This document shows positions 1-15,000 of a stretch of 64,000 bases of DNA, in pieces (within the stretch, counting starts at the first letter, position 1; the number at the start of each line of letters is the position of its first letter). Where the stretch lies: assembly GCA_964019425.1 (NCBI GenBank), contig OZ025837.1:305001-369000 (forward strand), read 5' to 3'. This stretch comes from Flectonema sp. DT1601. Taxonomy: Eukaryota > Euglenozoa > Diplonemea > Diplonemida > Diplonemidae. The notes below the pieces were generated by a model that saw only the letters and a list, made by a program, of their open reading frames with translations, had not been told where the DNA came from and ran no database searches. The translations under genes were made by a program, and so were the position numbers.

Positions 1-3000
1 ATGTGTCAACAAACGCGGCGACACGTCCAGAAGCGCGATCACCTCTGTAGGTACATTGAATAGCTCCTGCTGATACAGTTGGTGGTAGAGTTGTGTCAAT
101 CCACTGAGTAGCACCGTGTGCGAGGATACCACATCTGTAAACCTTTGGATCGTTAGCAAGACACGACTGACATGGGATGGTAATAACAAACACATCATAA
201 GCATTTGGTACAACAACAGCTCTGATTCCTTCACTCATCTGAATGTCAACAACGTTCGTCACAGAGACTGAAGTGTCAGTCACTGGAGTGAATGCCGCAC
301 TTGTAAACACGTTAGGAGACAAAGTGACTGAGATAGCAACTTCCTTAGTACCTGCCTGGAATGCACTTCCTCTAGTTGTTACGGATACTGATCCAGTTGA
401 TAGTGGAGTAGAGATTACCTGTGGGAAGGTCGCAAGCAAGAACTTAACCTTTTCAGTTGCAGCTGAAGTGCTGGCCGATGATCTCACAACGTAAGCAGGA
501 GCAGTGATGGCTCTGTTCTTCGCAATGAAGTTCAAGTAAAGCATTCTGAGTTCCTGGATGTTGGTAAACAATGTCTGCTGAGTTGCGTCTGTTGCCAATG
601 CTGTAGTAGCACTCTGAAGCTGATCAATACACTTAAAGTAAGTCGTCTCAAGTCTCCACTGAATGTGACGAGGAACAAGCTGGGTAGTAACAATTCTCTT
701 CATCAAAGCAACAGTGTTTGTGATGTCCTGTGCCTCAGTTGGAAGAGGTGACAGTAAAGTGCTGATGAGAGAGAAGGCTGTCCATTCGATCGCTCCAGGC
801 TGGTTGTTCTTCTCAGTCATTAAGGCATTGGCAAGGTTAATGTAAGTGTTCAAGTATGGGTGAACAGCAAGTGTTGCTACCATTCTACTTTGAAGACCTG
901 GTCCTCCGGTAAGAGCTCCAAGACCAGCCAAGAGCTGATCAAGTCCAGTGTTTCTTCCGACAATGGCTTGGAAGCCAGTTGTTGCTGAGGCTGAGTCGCT
1001 TGGTGGCTGTAATACGATCACTCTGAATCCCTTTCCAACAAATCCAGTTGTTCTGTCCTTGGCCTCAGCGTAGATAGTTACCTCCTGTGATGGGAATACA
1101 CCGACATTTGGAAGACCGTTAGCAGTCTCAAAGATGCTGTTTGATACGAATCCAGTAGAGATTGGAACAACATTCTGAGTCTGTGGCTGTTCAGTGTAGA
1201 AACTGTAATCTAACTCTGCTCCAGCTGATGCAGTAGCCAAGGCGGTGATGCGAAGGTTTGACTCTTCTGCGGTCCATGCTCCGTTGTTGCACTGTTCGAA
1301 GCACTCAACAACAACACTTGAGACAACTGGTGGCAATTCTACTCTGAAGGTGTACTCCGGACTGCAAGCACCACTGTTTGGTGGGATAATAGCACAGACA
1401 CGGTATGTGTATGTCTTACCTGCCTCTAACGCGTTTGGAACAAATGAAATAGCGCGGTCATTCAATCTTGTCGACACCATGGCAGCGACAGGTGTAAATC
1501 CTGTTGGTGCAGTGAATTCCCAAGTCCAGATGTCGTTGTTGTTTTGTTGTTCCAAGATGGAAACTTCAGCACGGAGAGTAATGGCGTTCTGTGGGTCATA
1601 GAAGGCTTGTGGTTCAAGAACTGTTACGGTTGGCTTTGGGTAGTCAGCAGCGTACAAGTTGAACTGATTAACAATCTGAGTCTGAGTCATGTAAGATGGT
1701 CTAATGATCAACTCATCAACAGTTCCTGGAGCAGCTGATAGAGATCCTCCCAAAGAGTTCTGACCAGAGTACACACGTCCGAGATGGAATCCACTTTCAG
1801 CACCTCCAATGTATCCAAGGATATCGTTAGAGTGGTACTTCAATCCATCAGTCTGGCAGTAGGTGTCTACGCAGATAGTCATTTCTGGAACCTCACCACG
1901 TCTTCCGGTTCTGAATGATCCAACAATGTAGTACCACTCATTTCCTTCAATGATCTTAGTGGTCATGGTTACTGACGTCCACAACAAGTTTGGACCGTTG
2001 GCAACGTGAAGTGCTGCGTAGAAGTTTCCGTCCTGCGCCAAACCAACGGTACCTCCTGGAGCAGGTGATGCAGAGTCTGTAATCTCCAACCAGTATCCAA
2101 ATCCGTATTCTCCTCCAGTCAAAGAGTTTGGTTCTGGGAAGTGGAATCTTCCTCCAATAGAACAATGCTTACCTGTCAAAGTGTATGTACCAGTTACCTG
2201 TTTTTTTTTTTTTTTTTTTTTTTTTGTTAAATTTCTTATATTCTACTCAACTACTAAAAAATTGTGATATAACTTTAAAAAAAAAAAAAAAAAAAAAAAT
2301 CACATACATCTGAGCACTGAGTCAAATCTGGGATGTTGACCCACGCACCGATGGTTACTTCAGCAAATCCAAAGTCAGCGCTGTCTGCGAAGAAGACAGA
2401 GTCAGTAGCCAACCTAACACCAGTGTTTGATGAGGCGTATGGACCGAATCTTGATTGAACGATGTCGAGTGATGCCGATGAATGAGTCTGTATTTGTTTT
2501 GTTTTGTTTTTTTGTCTCTAAAAAAAAAGAAGAATAATAACCCACCCCAATTACTCCAGCTAAATGACATACCAAACTTCCAATGGCACCAGCGCCAGCG
2601 CGTTCAAAGTTGTTGACGTAGGCAACAGGTGTGTTAGACACATCGTTACGGGCAGGGAAGTCAGAGAAGTGGTAAACGTAGTACTGAGTGTCTGGTTCAA
2701 CCTGTGACTGGATGTTAACGTTGCAGTTAGTGCAATCCGAACGAACGTCGTTTACGAAGACAGCGACCTCAACACTGTAACTGGCGGTCGATGATGCAGG
2801 TGGCTGCTGCCATTCAAAGTCACCAGTGCACTGAATTAAGTCTCCAGTGACTGATGTTACTCTGCAGTCAACATTTCCGACAACAACTCTGACGTTACCA
2901 ACAACTGCTGGAGGGAACTTACCGGTGATTCTCAATGGCTGTCCTCCCTTCCATGACAGAGATGTTGGCTGAAGTGCTGCTACTCTTGGCTTTACAGCAG

Positions 3001-6000
3001 CCTTCTCAAAGAAGTCAATCATCTCTTGCTGAGTCCATGCAGAGCTACAGAAGATCGAGTGGTCGATATCTCCAGTGAAACGCTGTCCAGATGATGGGCC
3101 ACATGGTCCTCCAATAGACATTCCGTAGTTTCCAATAACTGGGTTGGCGTTATCGTTAGTTGGTACGTCTACGGCCCTTGTCAACTGACCTGTTGCTACA
3201 GAAGTAGATTCCTGGCAAACGTTGTTAACACAGATGGTCAATCTACCTGCGGCATCGTAAGCAGCAGCGATCATCTGCCAAGCACCAGCAGTAAGTCTTT
3301 GGGTGCTTCGTAGGGTAGCAGTTCCAGCAGTCACAGATGGAACATATGTTGCTGGTACGACTCCCTGCAGACATGGTCCACTTGTAGTTCCGACGATGTA
3401 GTTTGTGTCTCCCTGGATCGAGAATCTTCTTGGGCACTCAACGTAGTTTCCTTCAAGAGCCAAGCTCACGGTGTCAGCAGGTCCGTTTACGAGAAGTGGA
3501 ACAGCAAGTCTTGCACCTGCTACGCGAGTCTGACAGTTCTCATTGATCTCCCATGAAGGTGATCCTCCAGTTCCGATAGTAGCCGACAGTGAGCAGGTAC
3601 CTCCATTTGGTTGAACGGCTCCAATTTCAATGGTCAAGTGAGTAATAGCTTCACATTCACCATCAGATGATTGACAAGGAGTAATTGTGTAAGTGAATAC
3701 TGTTGATCCTCCAGCCATTGTTGATGAAACAAAGGCAAGCTGATGGTTCATCTGTGACTGTACAAGAGTTGAAGTAGTGGCTCCACAGGCTGAAGCAGCA
3801 ATGCAAGGAGCTCCAGCAGGTGCTGAGGTTGCGGCAGTCTCACGTTCAATCTTGATCTGGAAACCTTCTCCAGCCTGGTCAGCAATGCAAACCATAGGAG
3901 CGTTTTCTAACAGAGCAGATGGATCGTCCATCTTTACCCAAGTAGCAACTGTAATACTTTCCTCATAGAACACATCACTTGTGGATGCAACACCCTGTCC
4001 AGCGTTAAGGTGAACAGCCTTGCTAATTGCGTTCGGTTCAAATGCAAACTTGAAGTCACTCGACAAGTATGAAACAGGGTTTCCTAAAGTAGCACTTAGA
4101 ATTGGAGATGACTCTAATGCTGGAAGCAGATGACCGTTGAAGTTGTAATTATGGCATTGTGAAGCAACGTTACAGTTAGGGTTAGCTGGAGTACATTGTT
4201 CAACGTCACAGATATCACCAGTCCATCCATCCTGACATCTACAGTAGGTAGTTGGTGGAGTTACTCTTTCAAGAGAGCGGACGCATACTCCGTTTCCACT
4301 GCAAGGGAGTCCCTCGGCATTGATTCCATTACAGCGAGCGTCACATGCATCACCAACCCATCCTAGTTCACAAGTACAGATACCAGATCCTCTGTTTCCA
4401 TCATTACATGTACCATGACCATCACATACTCCTCCTGCTGTTGTACTTGGGCATGACATACATTGGTCTCCGAATGTTCCTGGTGGACAGATGCATTCTC
4501 CAGTTCCTGTGGCTCCATCGTCACAAACTCCTCCGTTCTGAGTGCAGGAAGCTCTGCATGGAGTGCAAGAAGGTCCGAAGTGACCAGCAAGACACCAACT
4601 ACACAACTCACCACTCCATGGTGATGTACATCTACAAGTGTCAGTTTCAGATGAGCAAACTCCGTGATCACTGCAAACACCCAAATCCGGCATTGAACGA
4701 GGTTTGATTCTCACCAAGACATTAACAGTAAGCGTCAGTCCGAAGGAATCGGTCAATAGAACTGTGACTGGGAAGTCCTGATTGGCAGGTGACAATCTGA
4801 AGTTTCTGAGAGATCTCAAGTACATCTTCTGGTTTCTAATAACAAATCTATCTCCATTCAAGCTGGTAACTCTCGCAGTGACAACATCTCTTCGGTTGTC
4901 ATCGATGACGTTCTCAAATGTGAAGAGAGCCTCTCTTCTCATGTAAGTATCAATTGGCCAGGTGATCTCCTTCGTGGATACGAAGTCAAGTCCTGGGGAT
5001 CTTGGAGCAACTGGAGAGCTCGCCTGAATAAATGTAACCTTTCCAGTGCAAACCTCGGCACCTGCACGCCAGATAGTGTACGTGTGAACATCACGGAATT
5101 GTGTGTTAGTACCTCCTGTTCTTGTGTAGGTAAAGCTACCGTCAGCGTTAAGAATGAGTGTTCCTCTGGCTGTTGATGTGGTGCATGTAGCAGAGGCACA
5201 TGCAGTTACTCTACCAGCCTCTGTAGCGAAGTCGTTGTACAGAACTCCATTGGCAACTCCGAAGGTGACGGATGCGTCCTTAGCGAGGTTGATTCCAAAG
5301 TTATCATCAATCGAACACGTGTTAGTCTTGCTTCCAACAACAATGTTCTCAATCAAGTAAGAGTCAGACTTAGCGATCATTACAGCAACAGGTAGTCTAG
5401 CTTGTCCACCGTTAGCTCTCTTCAATGAGTCTGATGGGGCTGTCAATTCAGTTCCTTCAACACTGGCAGTGATGGTTGTGTCAGTTCTTGTCAATCTAAA
5501 GACCATCTTCTTACCAATAACAATAGGAACATTTACTACTGATGAAATAGCAGCAGTAACTCCGTTGGTTACCTTCACAATCGACAAGTCTCCGTTGTTA
5601 CTCCACTGGACCATTGTGGTTTCAGACATCTGTCCGAATACAGATGCGATTGGTCTGGTGTGACCAAATGCGATTCCTACCATGGCTCCCTCCAACAAGG
5701 CCTTAGTGACGGTAACAGTCGCGTGCATAACAGTTCTCTCAGCGAATCTTGCTTCAGAGATGAGGTACGACTTCGAGATCGATGCCTGTTGTTGCCAAGC
5801 GTTCTTTCCGTTAGTGCTGAACGCCCATGATCCACTGGAGCTTAGAGTTGTTGCAGTTGTCCAGAGACGAAGATCCTGAACCTCCATAACTGGGAGTACA
5901 GTTCCTCCACTTGATACGAAGTTGGCTGTTGCGGCCCTCGAACAAATAGCTGGGTATGAGTTAGCACATGACTGTGAAACCAAAACTCTTCCTTCAGTGG

Positions 6001-9000
6001 TGTGAATTACTACAGCGCAAGTGTTTCCAGCTACCGGTTGACCAGTAGCCCAGTTAGAGACAACGTTAACTCCATTCAACCATGTCCACTCTGTAGTTCT
6101 CTGAAGACCAACCCAGAGAGGTACTTGAGTTACCGTGTTTGCAACATTCATCCACATGGCTGGAGTGTCCGCGGAAACTAAGTCACCTCCAGAGTTCATG
6201 CAAGCCTGTCTGGCTGCGCTAAATGATGTCGCAGTTGTTGTGACGGCCAAACACGTGGTTCCATATCTCGCCCAACCTGACGGACAAACGTAGTCAGACT
6301 CAACGTCAACATTGCAGCTTCCCTGACAGGCGTCACCAGTGTAACCAGTGTTGCAGACACAAGCACCGTTAGTACATGTACCGTGGTGGTTGCATACCTT
6401 GCCATTGAATAATGGGCATCTGTCACTGCAGTCAAGTCCACTGAAGCGGTCAAGGCACTCACATGTTCCATCGCTGGTACACTTTCCATTTCCACTGCAA
6501 ACCTGGCGATCTCCAGATCCTGGGCAGACTCCTCCACAAGTTGGTCCCCAGTGGGCTCCGTCACACTCATCGCAGTCCTTTCCTCCAAACGGTGAGCTGC
6601 ACTCGCAGTTTCCGTCATCGTTACAGACTCCGTGTCCTCCGCAAACCTGTCCGTTTGCAACTGGACACTGAATGTCACACTCTGCTCCCTTCCATCCATT
6701 GTCACATCTGCATGAACAAGTGCTCTGAGCGTTTGCAACACAAGTACCGTGTTCTTTGCAAGTATCGCTGCAGCAGCAGTCGCAGGAGGCTCCAAAGCAT
6801 TCAGTTGGGCATGTTGTGCAGGTAGCAGCGTTGTTTGACCAGGCGCAAGTTCCTCCATTACAAACGTTACCATTGGTAGCTGGACATGCGACACAGTCTG
6901 GTCCAACGAAGCCAGGAGCGCACTGGTTACATCTGTCACCAGTCCATCCAGTAGTACACTCACATGAGCAGAATGGATCAGATGTTGTTAGTGTTGCTGT
7001 TCCCTTTGCGTTACAGTACTGGGCGTCTGTACATCTGTCTACGTTGCATGCACCAGTTCCAGTTCCGTGTGGCCACCAAGCGCCGAAGCAAGTGCAGTCA
7101 CATTCTCCATCAGAGTTGATAGTAAAGGTTCCGCGACCGTTACAGCACTGTGAGCAGGTTGGGTAGCCTGTGAATCCAACAGCGCATGTATTACATTGGG
7201 CACCTCCAAATGGAGTTTCGCACTGCGAACATGTTTCACCGCTCCACTGGGTGGCAGGGTCGCAAGTGCAACTGCACTGGTCATTTGCTACAGCCACTGC
7301 TGTTGCGTGACCTGAGCAATGAGTTGTCAGGCTGCACTGAGTGCACACAGGGAATGAAACACGGTTCGCTGCACATGTTGCACAGCCAGTAGCAAACTTA
7401 TCTTCACAAACAGAGCATGAGGAACCCTTGTACTGTCCGCTACATGCGCACTCACATTGACCGTTTCTAACAGATGCAACACCGTTTCCGTTACAGCTCG
7501 CAGCATCAGTGCAGGTACAGTCAGGTGCGTTGTTCATACCGTTAGCACAAGTAGTGCAGGTAGCATCTAAGTTAGTGTGTAGGCATGTTGAACAAGCAGA
7601 TGATGGGTTCCAGAAACCGTTACATGTGCAAACACATCTGTCTCCAGCCTGGGCATCACGTACCAATACAACACTTCGGGCATTAGCAGTGCTAGTACAG
7701 TCTCCTGCTGGGGTACATGTCGATGAGCAGTCCGCTCCAAAGTGGCCAGTAGCACATTCATCGCAGTTGGCTCCTCCGTATTGTGGAGGGCAAGTTCCAC
7801 AGCGTGGTCCACTCCAGTTGGTTACTGTGCAAGCACACTGGCAGTTCTGTCCGTTCAATGTTGCTGTTCCACGAGATCTGCAGAACTCAGCGTTACATGC
7901 TCCGTTACAAAGAGGTAGAGCACCTCCGTTTGCGCATGCGTCACAAGTGTTCTGAGTGTAGATCGCAGGGCATGAGCTGCAGTCGTTACTCTCCCAGTTG
8001 CTGTTGCAGTCGCATACACACTGAGTGTGATCAGCATTGCTTGTAATAGTTCTCGCTCTGTCAGGACTGGTGCAGTGCGAGTCAACTGAGCAAGCAACAC
8101 AGTCACCACCAACCCAAACGAAGCCCTCTGCGCACTGAGAACAGTCAGAGTCCTGGTCGTATCTTGGTGGGCAGTAGTTACAGTCATCATTCTCCCACTT
8201 GTTTCTGCAGACGCACTGGCAGCCATCTGATCCTCTGGCGAATACGGTTCTTGCGTGACCTGAGCAATCAGTCTGCTGGGAGCAAACACGGCAACTTGGA
8301 GGCACTCTGTCAGTCTGACAGACATCACATCCAGAACCAGTGAATCCAGGAGTGCAGACAGAACAGTCAGCTCCTGTCCACTTTCCACTGCAAGTACACT
8401 TGCACTCTCCGTTCTCCTTCTCAACCTTACCGGCGTTACCGCTGCAGTGAGTAGGTACGGAGCATTCTTCGCAATTTGGTGCAGTTCCGATGTGAGTGGC
8501 GGCACAGTTGGTGCAGGTGTTGTCGAACTGACTGTTGCATACGCTGCAGTCAGAACCTTCCCAGTTGTTGTTACATGCACAGGTGCATTTGTTGGAGTTA
8601 GCATCAGCGCTTGCTACACCGTTGCCACTGCAGGTAACCGTGGCGCAGTTAGTGCAAACTGGGAACAAAATGTGGTTGGTGGTGCAACGGTCACATTCAG
8701 TACCAGCGTATGGCGTTGGGCAAGTGTTGCAGTCTGAACCGGTCCAGTATCCTGAGCATGAGCATGTACAAGATGTACCATCTGATGTGACTGTTCCGTG
8801 ATCATTACAAAGAGTTGCAGCATCACACAGAGTGCAAACAGAGTTGATCATTGCGTATCCAGCTGAGGCATCACATGCGGTGCATGTGGCACCAGTGTAA
8901 CCAGTGACACACGCGTTGCAGTTAGGTGCTGCGTAGTTAGGCATACATGTACATGTGCATCCAGTGTTGTCTCCATTGCTAGCTACGGAATCAGCATTTC

Positions 9001-12000
9001 CATTGCAGTGTTCATCAACTTTACATTGTTGGCATACAGCAGATGATGCTGCTTTGTAGTAACCAGTAGCACAGTCAACGCATGCTGGCTGGACGTACGC
9101 AGATGAGCACTGTGCGCAAGTTGGGCCTGACCACATTCCAGCGCAAGTACAGACGCAGTTACGGTGGAATGAATCAGATTTAACGGAAGCAGCGTGAGCA
9201 TTACAGTGAGTACCATCCTGACATTGGATGCACGATAATCCATCCTGTGACATGATGTAGTCAGGAGCACATTCTGAACAAGCAGATCCAACGTATCCAG
9301 TTGCACAAACACATTGACACTTCATGTTATCAGCTGTTGGTGAAGCTACACCGTGTCCATTACAGTGAGCGTTAGCTGTGCATTCCTGACAGGCAGGGTA
9401 AAGGATTCTTCCTGCTGCGCAGCTTGCGCAATCAGCACCAAACTTTGTAGTATCGCAAGTCTGACATGAAGCACCTGTCCATTGGTTGTTACAGTTACAC
9501 TGACATGTTGCTCCATCTGAATTAATTGGAGTAGCAGATCTACTCATGCAGGCAACTACATTTGAACACATGACACAGTTAGGGTAACCAGTGTATCCAC
9601 TAGCACAAGTGTCACAGTTAGTGCCTCCGAATTCAGCTGGGCAGGTCTGGCAGCTGGATCCCGTCCATGGAGCAGTACAGTCAGTGCAGACGCACGTGTT
9701 CTGATCCTTTGCGACTGATACCGCTCTGTTGCTGCAGTGCTGCTGAAGAGTACACTCAGGAACACAGGCTGGGAATTCTCCTGTTAGACCAGTTGCGCAC
9801 ATAGTGCAGGTAGCCTGGTCATAAAGGTCTGGACAAGTTCCACAGTTATCACCGAACCATGGAGGCTTACATCTGCAGACACAACTTCCCTGACTGTCAG
9901 GAACAATTGCTGCCAGAGCGCGAATTGGACCTCCACAGTTTGAAAGTTGGCATGCAAAACAGTTAGGGAAGTTGTAGTGACCTGACTTGCAACGAGTACA
10001 AGTAGAGTCGTACAGTTCTGAGTTGCACTGATCACAGGAGTCACCAGTCCATTGAGAGTTTGAATCACAATTACAGCTGCAGGCTGTAGAGTCAGCGTTT
10101 GATCCCTGAGGGGTTCCGTGTCCATTGCAGTCAGTGACAGTACACAGTCTGCACTCAGCACCATCCTTTACGTAGTTCTCATCACAGGCAGTGCACTGTC
10201 CAGCTTGAAGGTTTCTGAAACCTGTTGGGCATACAGAGCATCTTGATCCTTCCCAGTTCTGGACACATGCGCACTCACATTGGTCACCAACCTGAGTGGC
10301 GACACCGTTACCAGAGCAGTGAACAGAGTCACGGCAGAGAGTACAGGTTGGGTAGTTAATTCTACCGGCAACACAGCTGGAGCATGAACCGGCTTCGAAC
10401 TTCGCATCAGAACAGGTCTCACAGTGAACTCCAACCCACTGATCAGCGCATCCCTTGCAGACACATTGACCGTTCTCTGAATCAACATCGGCGGCTCTTC
10501 CATTGCAGTGGTCTGCTACGGTGCATCTTTCACAGAATGTAACCTCTCCGTTGTCGATTGATGTTCTTACCCATCCAGGTAAGCATTGTCCGCAGTTAGA
10601 TCCAGTGCTTCCATCCTTGCATGTACACTTGCACACTCCGTTCTCAGAGGTGACGCCGCGGGCTGACCTATCACCGCTGCAGTGGATGACTAAGTTGCAC
10701 TGTGTGCAAACTGGAGGAGAACCCGCGAAGCCAGTTGGACATTCGTCGCAGTTTTCACCGGCGTATGAAGGAGCACACTGTTCACACTTCAATCCAGTGT
10801 AACCAGTCTTGCAAGAGCACTGACAGGTGGTTCCATCCGACGCGATTGGAAGGTTAGTACCTGCCGCTGAACATGTCGATGTGGTGACACTGACACTTGC
10901 AATGCACTGAGTGCAGTCCCATCCATCAGCAGTTTGAACCTTAATCCAACCTGACTTACACTCACTGCACGCAGAACCAGAGTATGGATGAGGACAGATA
11001 GTACAGGCACTTCCAGTGAACTTCTCTCTGCAGACACAGTTGCAGGTGTCATCAGCAGTGCTAATGTCTCCCTGTTGAATGTTACAGAAGGTACCACAGT
11101 TGTAACAATCTGGGTAGACAGCGTTGTTGGCAGCACAGCTCTGGCAGCCTCCTTCGCGATCGAAGCGACCTTCGTCACAGAAGTCGCAGGCTGGGCCAGT
11201 CCACTGGGCGGTGTCACACAGACAGAGGCATGCGGTTGCGTCAGAATTTGGGGAAGCAACACCTCGGTTGTTGCAGTGTCTTGAACGTTCACAGAGAGTG
11301 CAAGCACCTTCGATTAGAGAGTAACCAGTGTCACAGGTAGCACATTCTGGTCCTGTGTAACCAGTATCACAAGTACACTTGCAGGAGTTTGCTGTTGCAG
11401 CTGGTCCAACAGTTCCGTGGTTGGAGCAAGCGCTTCCAATGGTTCCCAAATTCCACTGAGACAAAGCGGCTGGAATATCCTGAGTTGCAGTAGAGCATGG
11501 GATACAGCTTGGGTATGCAATCAGGTCTCCAGAACACTTTCCACAGTCATCAGTTTGACTGAACTTAGCAGGACATTCATCACATGCAGAAGAAGCAGTC
11601 CACTGGTTTCTACACTGACAAGTACATTGGTTAGTAGTAATGTCACTCGAAAAAAAGGTAGCCTTTCCATGGCAGTTGTCAGCGTTAGTGCATTGAGTAC
11701 ATGTAACAACTCCTCCCTCAGTTTGTGAAACCCATCCTGGAAGACATCCAGTGCATGCATCGTTAACAAGTCTGAATGGTGTAGCACATGTAGAGCAGGC
11801 ACAAGTTGTTCTGTCAGAGGTTGGTGTACCCATATCACAAGTGCATGCAGTGCATGTTTCAGCAGTAGAGTCATAAGAGTATCCAATCATACATTCAGCA
11901 CAGTTAGTCGCTGGGTCAAATCCACTCTGACAAGTGTCACAGTTAGTTGTTGTAGTTGACCATTTGTTCTCACAAGTGCATGAACAAGTAGTTCCATCAG

Positions 12001-15000
12001 ATGTGACTTCTGATGCTCTTGCAGCGCAGTCATTAGCAACAGTACATCTAGTGCATGATGGGTAGTTGTAGTATCCAACAGCACATCCACTGCATGCGGC
12101 ATTGAACTTTTCATTACAGACAGAGCAGTGCTCTCCAGTCCACTGGTCGCTGCAGGTACAGGAGCAGTCAGAGAAGTCAGATACTGATGTGACATCTGAG
12201 GCGTGTCCATTACAGTCGGCAGTAACATCACACAGTACGCACTGAACAACAGAGGCGTCACTAGTCTGAAGGTGGTACTTAGTCTGGCAAGGAACACACG
12301 TTGGAGGTACCGCGCTAGCAGAGTAAACAAATCCACTTGGACATGTTGAGCAATCAGATCCAGTCCATGGCCAAGTGCAAGCACACTGACAAACACTATC
12401 CTGAGCAGTTCTGGTAACAGCCTCTGAATTAGATCCTGAACAGTGGGTTGCTCTGGAGCATGGGACACATCCTCCGTTCGAGGCTTGCCATCCGAGAGAA
12501 CACTCTGAGCAAGTAGCTCCAGTGTATCCGTTCTGACAGATACAAGTACAAACGTCATTTACTGTTACGATTGACGCAGCACGGTTACTGCAACCAGATG
12601 CTGGGCAGGTAGTACATGTTGGAGGTGTTCCTGTTGATCCAGAAGCACAAACGTTACATTCAACTCCCTGGTATTGTGGACCACAGATCTCACACTGATC
12701 ACCAGTGAATCCATTCTTGCATGCGCATGTGCAAACGCCGTTCACTACTGTTGGTGCAGCGTTTACTCTGTTGTTACATGTTGCCTCATTGCACACAAAA
12801 CAATCAGGGTAAGTACCCGTGTAAGTAGCAGCACATGAAGCACAAGTGCTTTGGTCGTATTGTGGAGCACAAGTACCACAGTTGCTTCCAGTCCATGACG
12901 CCTCAGCTGGGCAGACACAGAAGCAAGATGTTTGTTCGGCGTTGGTGGCTGCAACTCCCTGAGCGCATTGACTGTTCGAACACTGGACACAGTTTTCACC
13001 GTTCTTGTAGTATCCAGCAGCGCATGCTGAGCAAAGTGTTCCAGTGTAACCAGTTGTACAGCTGCAAACACAGGCATCACCAGCCTGGTTGAGCTGAACA
13101 GATCCATGCTGACTGCACAAGACTGGGTTTGCTGGTGCAACAGCCTCTCCCGCATTTCCAATGCTAACAGCACCAACTCCTAACTCAGTGCATGTCAAAC
13201 AGGATGGGAAGTATAATCTTCCAGCTAAGCAAGCATTGCAGGCTGAGTTGTATTTAGTTTGGTCACATGACAAACAGTCTGCTCCAGTGTATGGTACAGT
13301 GCATGAGCACATGCAGGAATCTTGAACAGAAACAACGCTATCGGCGTGACTGTTGCAGTGAGTGGCGAACGTGCATTCTGTGCAAGTGACAGTACCGGCA
13401 GCGTTAGTAGCTGTCTGAATCCAGCCTTCTTTACAGGCGTTACAGTTAGCATCTCTCACATATGGTGAGCTGCATACATTACAGTGAGTACCTGTCCAGT
13501 GATGGTTACAGGTGCATTCACAAGTAGAGGTGTCTACCGATCCATGAGCGTTACATGTGACAGCATTAGTACATTGTCCACAAACAGGGTATGCATTTGG
13601 TACTCCGTGTCCCGCTGCGCAAGCATTGCAACCAGTCTCACTGTTAAAGTTCGCTGGACATTCGTTGCAAGTAGCTCCTCTCCATTGCGTTGCTGGATCG
13701 CAGTCACAAGTACAGGCCTGACCATCACTTGCAACAGATGCAGAATGACCATTGCAGAAGTTAGCATCACATGCCTGACAGGTTTCACCAACTCTGTAGA
13801 ATCCATTCAAACATCTACTGCAGTCAGTTGCTGGGTCGAAGTTAGCCTGGCAAGTAGAGCAGTCTGGTGACAACCACTTGTTACGGCAGACACATCCACA
13901 TGTTGGTGAGGTCGTTAGTGATGCAGCCCGTCCATTGCAGGTGTTGGCGTTAGTGCAAGGTGTGCAGCTCGCTCCCTGGTATCCTTCAGCGCATTCGTTA
14001 CAGGTGTCTCCAGTGTTCTTTGGTGGGCACACTGAGCAATCATCACCAGACCAGTTGTTCAAACAAGTACAGGTGCAGCTTGTTCCGTCTCCTGCAACAA
14101 CATCGGCGTGCGAGCTGCAGTCAGATGATGGACTGCAAGGGATACAAGTTACAACACCATTTACTGTTAATGATCTGTGACCAGCTAGACAGGTAGTGCA
14201 TGAAGTAGTCGAGTCATATCCAGACACACATGCATCACAAACACCAGTTGATCCTAATGCGTGAGGGTGTTTGCAAGTACATGAACAGGCGTTTGCAACA
14301 CTTGATACAGCGGACACCTTTGCGACACCACCACAAGCTGCGAATGTACATTGAGTGCACACGTTAGCGCTGTTCATAATGTATCCAATAACACATTCAC
14401 TGCAGTCGTTACCCTTGTATCCGGTAGCACAAGTGCAGGTGCAAACTCCATCGATTTCTGTAACACTTCCGTGTGCAGAGCAGTGAGCAGCCGCAGTGCA
14501 GGTAACACAGTTTGGAGGGACTCCAGTGGATCCAGCAGGGCACACGTTGCAGTCATCACCAGCGAAGTTACACTCAGAGCAGGTTGAACCACTCCAGCTG
14601 TTGCGGCAGACGCAGTTACAGCCAATTCCATTAGTGTTGACAGATACCGATCTGGCATTTCCATTACAGTCAGACATCGTACAACTGTCACATGTTGGGA
14701 AAGTGTGTCTTCCACGTGAACAGGCATTGCAGTCAGCTCCATTCTGAGTTGTGTAGCGGGCAGGGCAAGTGGCGCAGTAGGTACCTGACCACTCCTCTCT
14801 GCAGTTGCAAGTGCACTGAGTTCCGTCAGCTGAAGCTGCTGCGACACCGTGTCCGTTACATCCCAATGGGGTTGCTCCATTGTCAACACACTCAAGACAG
14901 AGTGGGGCGAGGATTCTCTTCGTTGCGCATGTCGAACAGTCGCTTGCCATGTAGAGGGTAGTGTCACAGCTGTTGCAGGCAACAGCGTTAGCACCAGCTC

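Noticed and set aside
2414-2572. Reading the giant protein straight to the TAG stop at 2416-2414
   Set aside because: The last 53 codons are low-complexity and begin exactly at a GTATGT donor; splicing restores a long LamG-like frame that runs to the edge.
6196-6963. Minus-strand 255-codon ORF and many similar ones inside the EGF region
   Set aside because: Out-of-frame shadows produced by Cys/Thr/Ala-rich codons; no recognisable domains.
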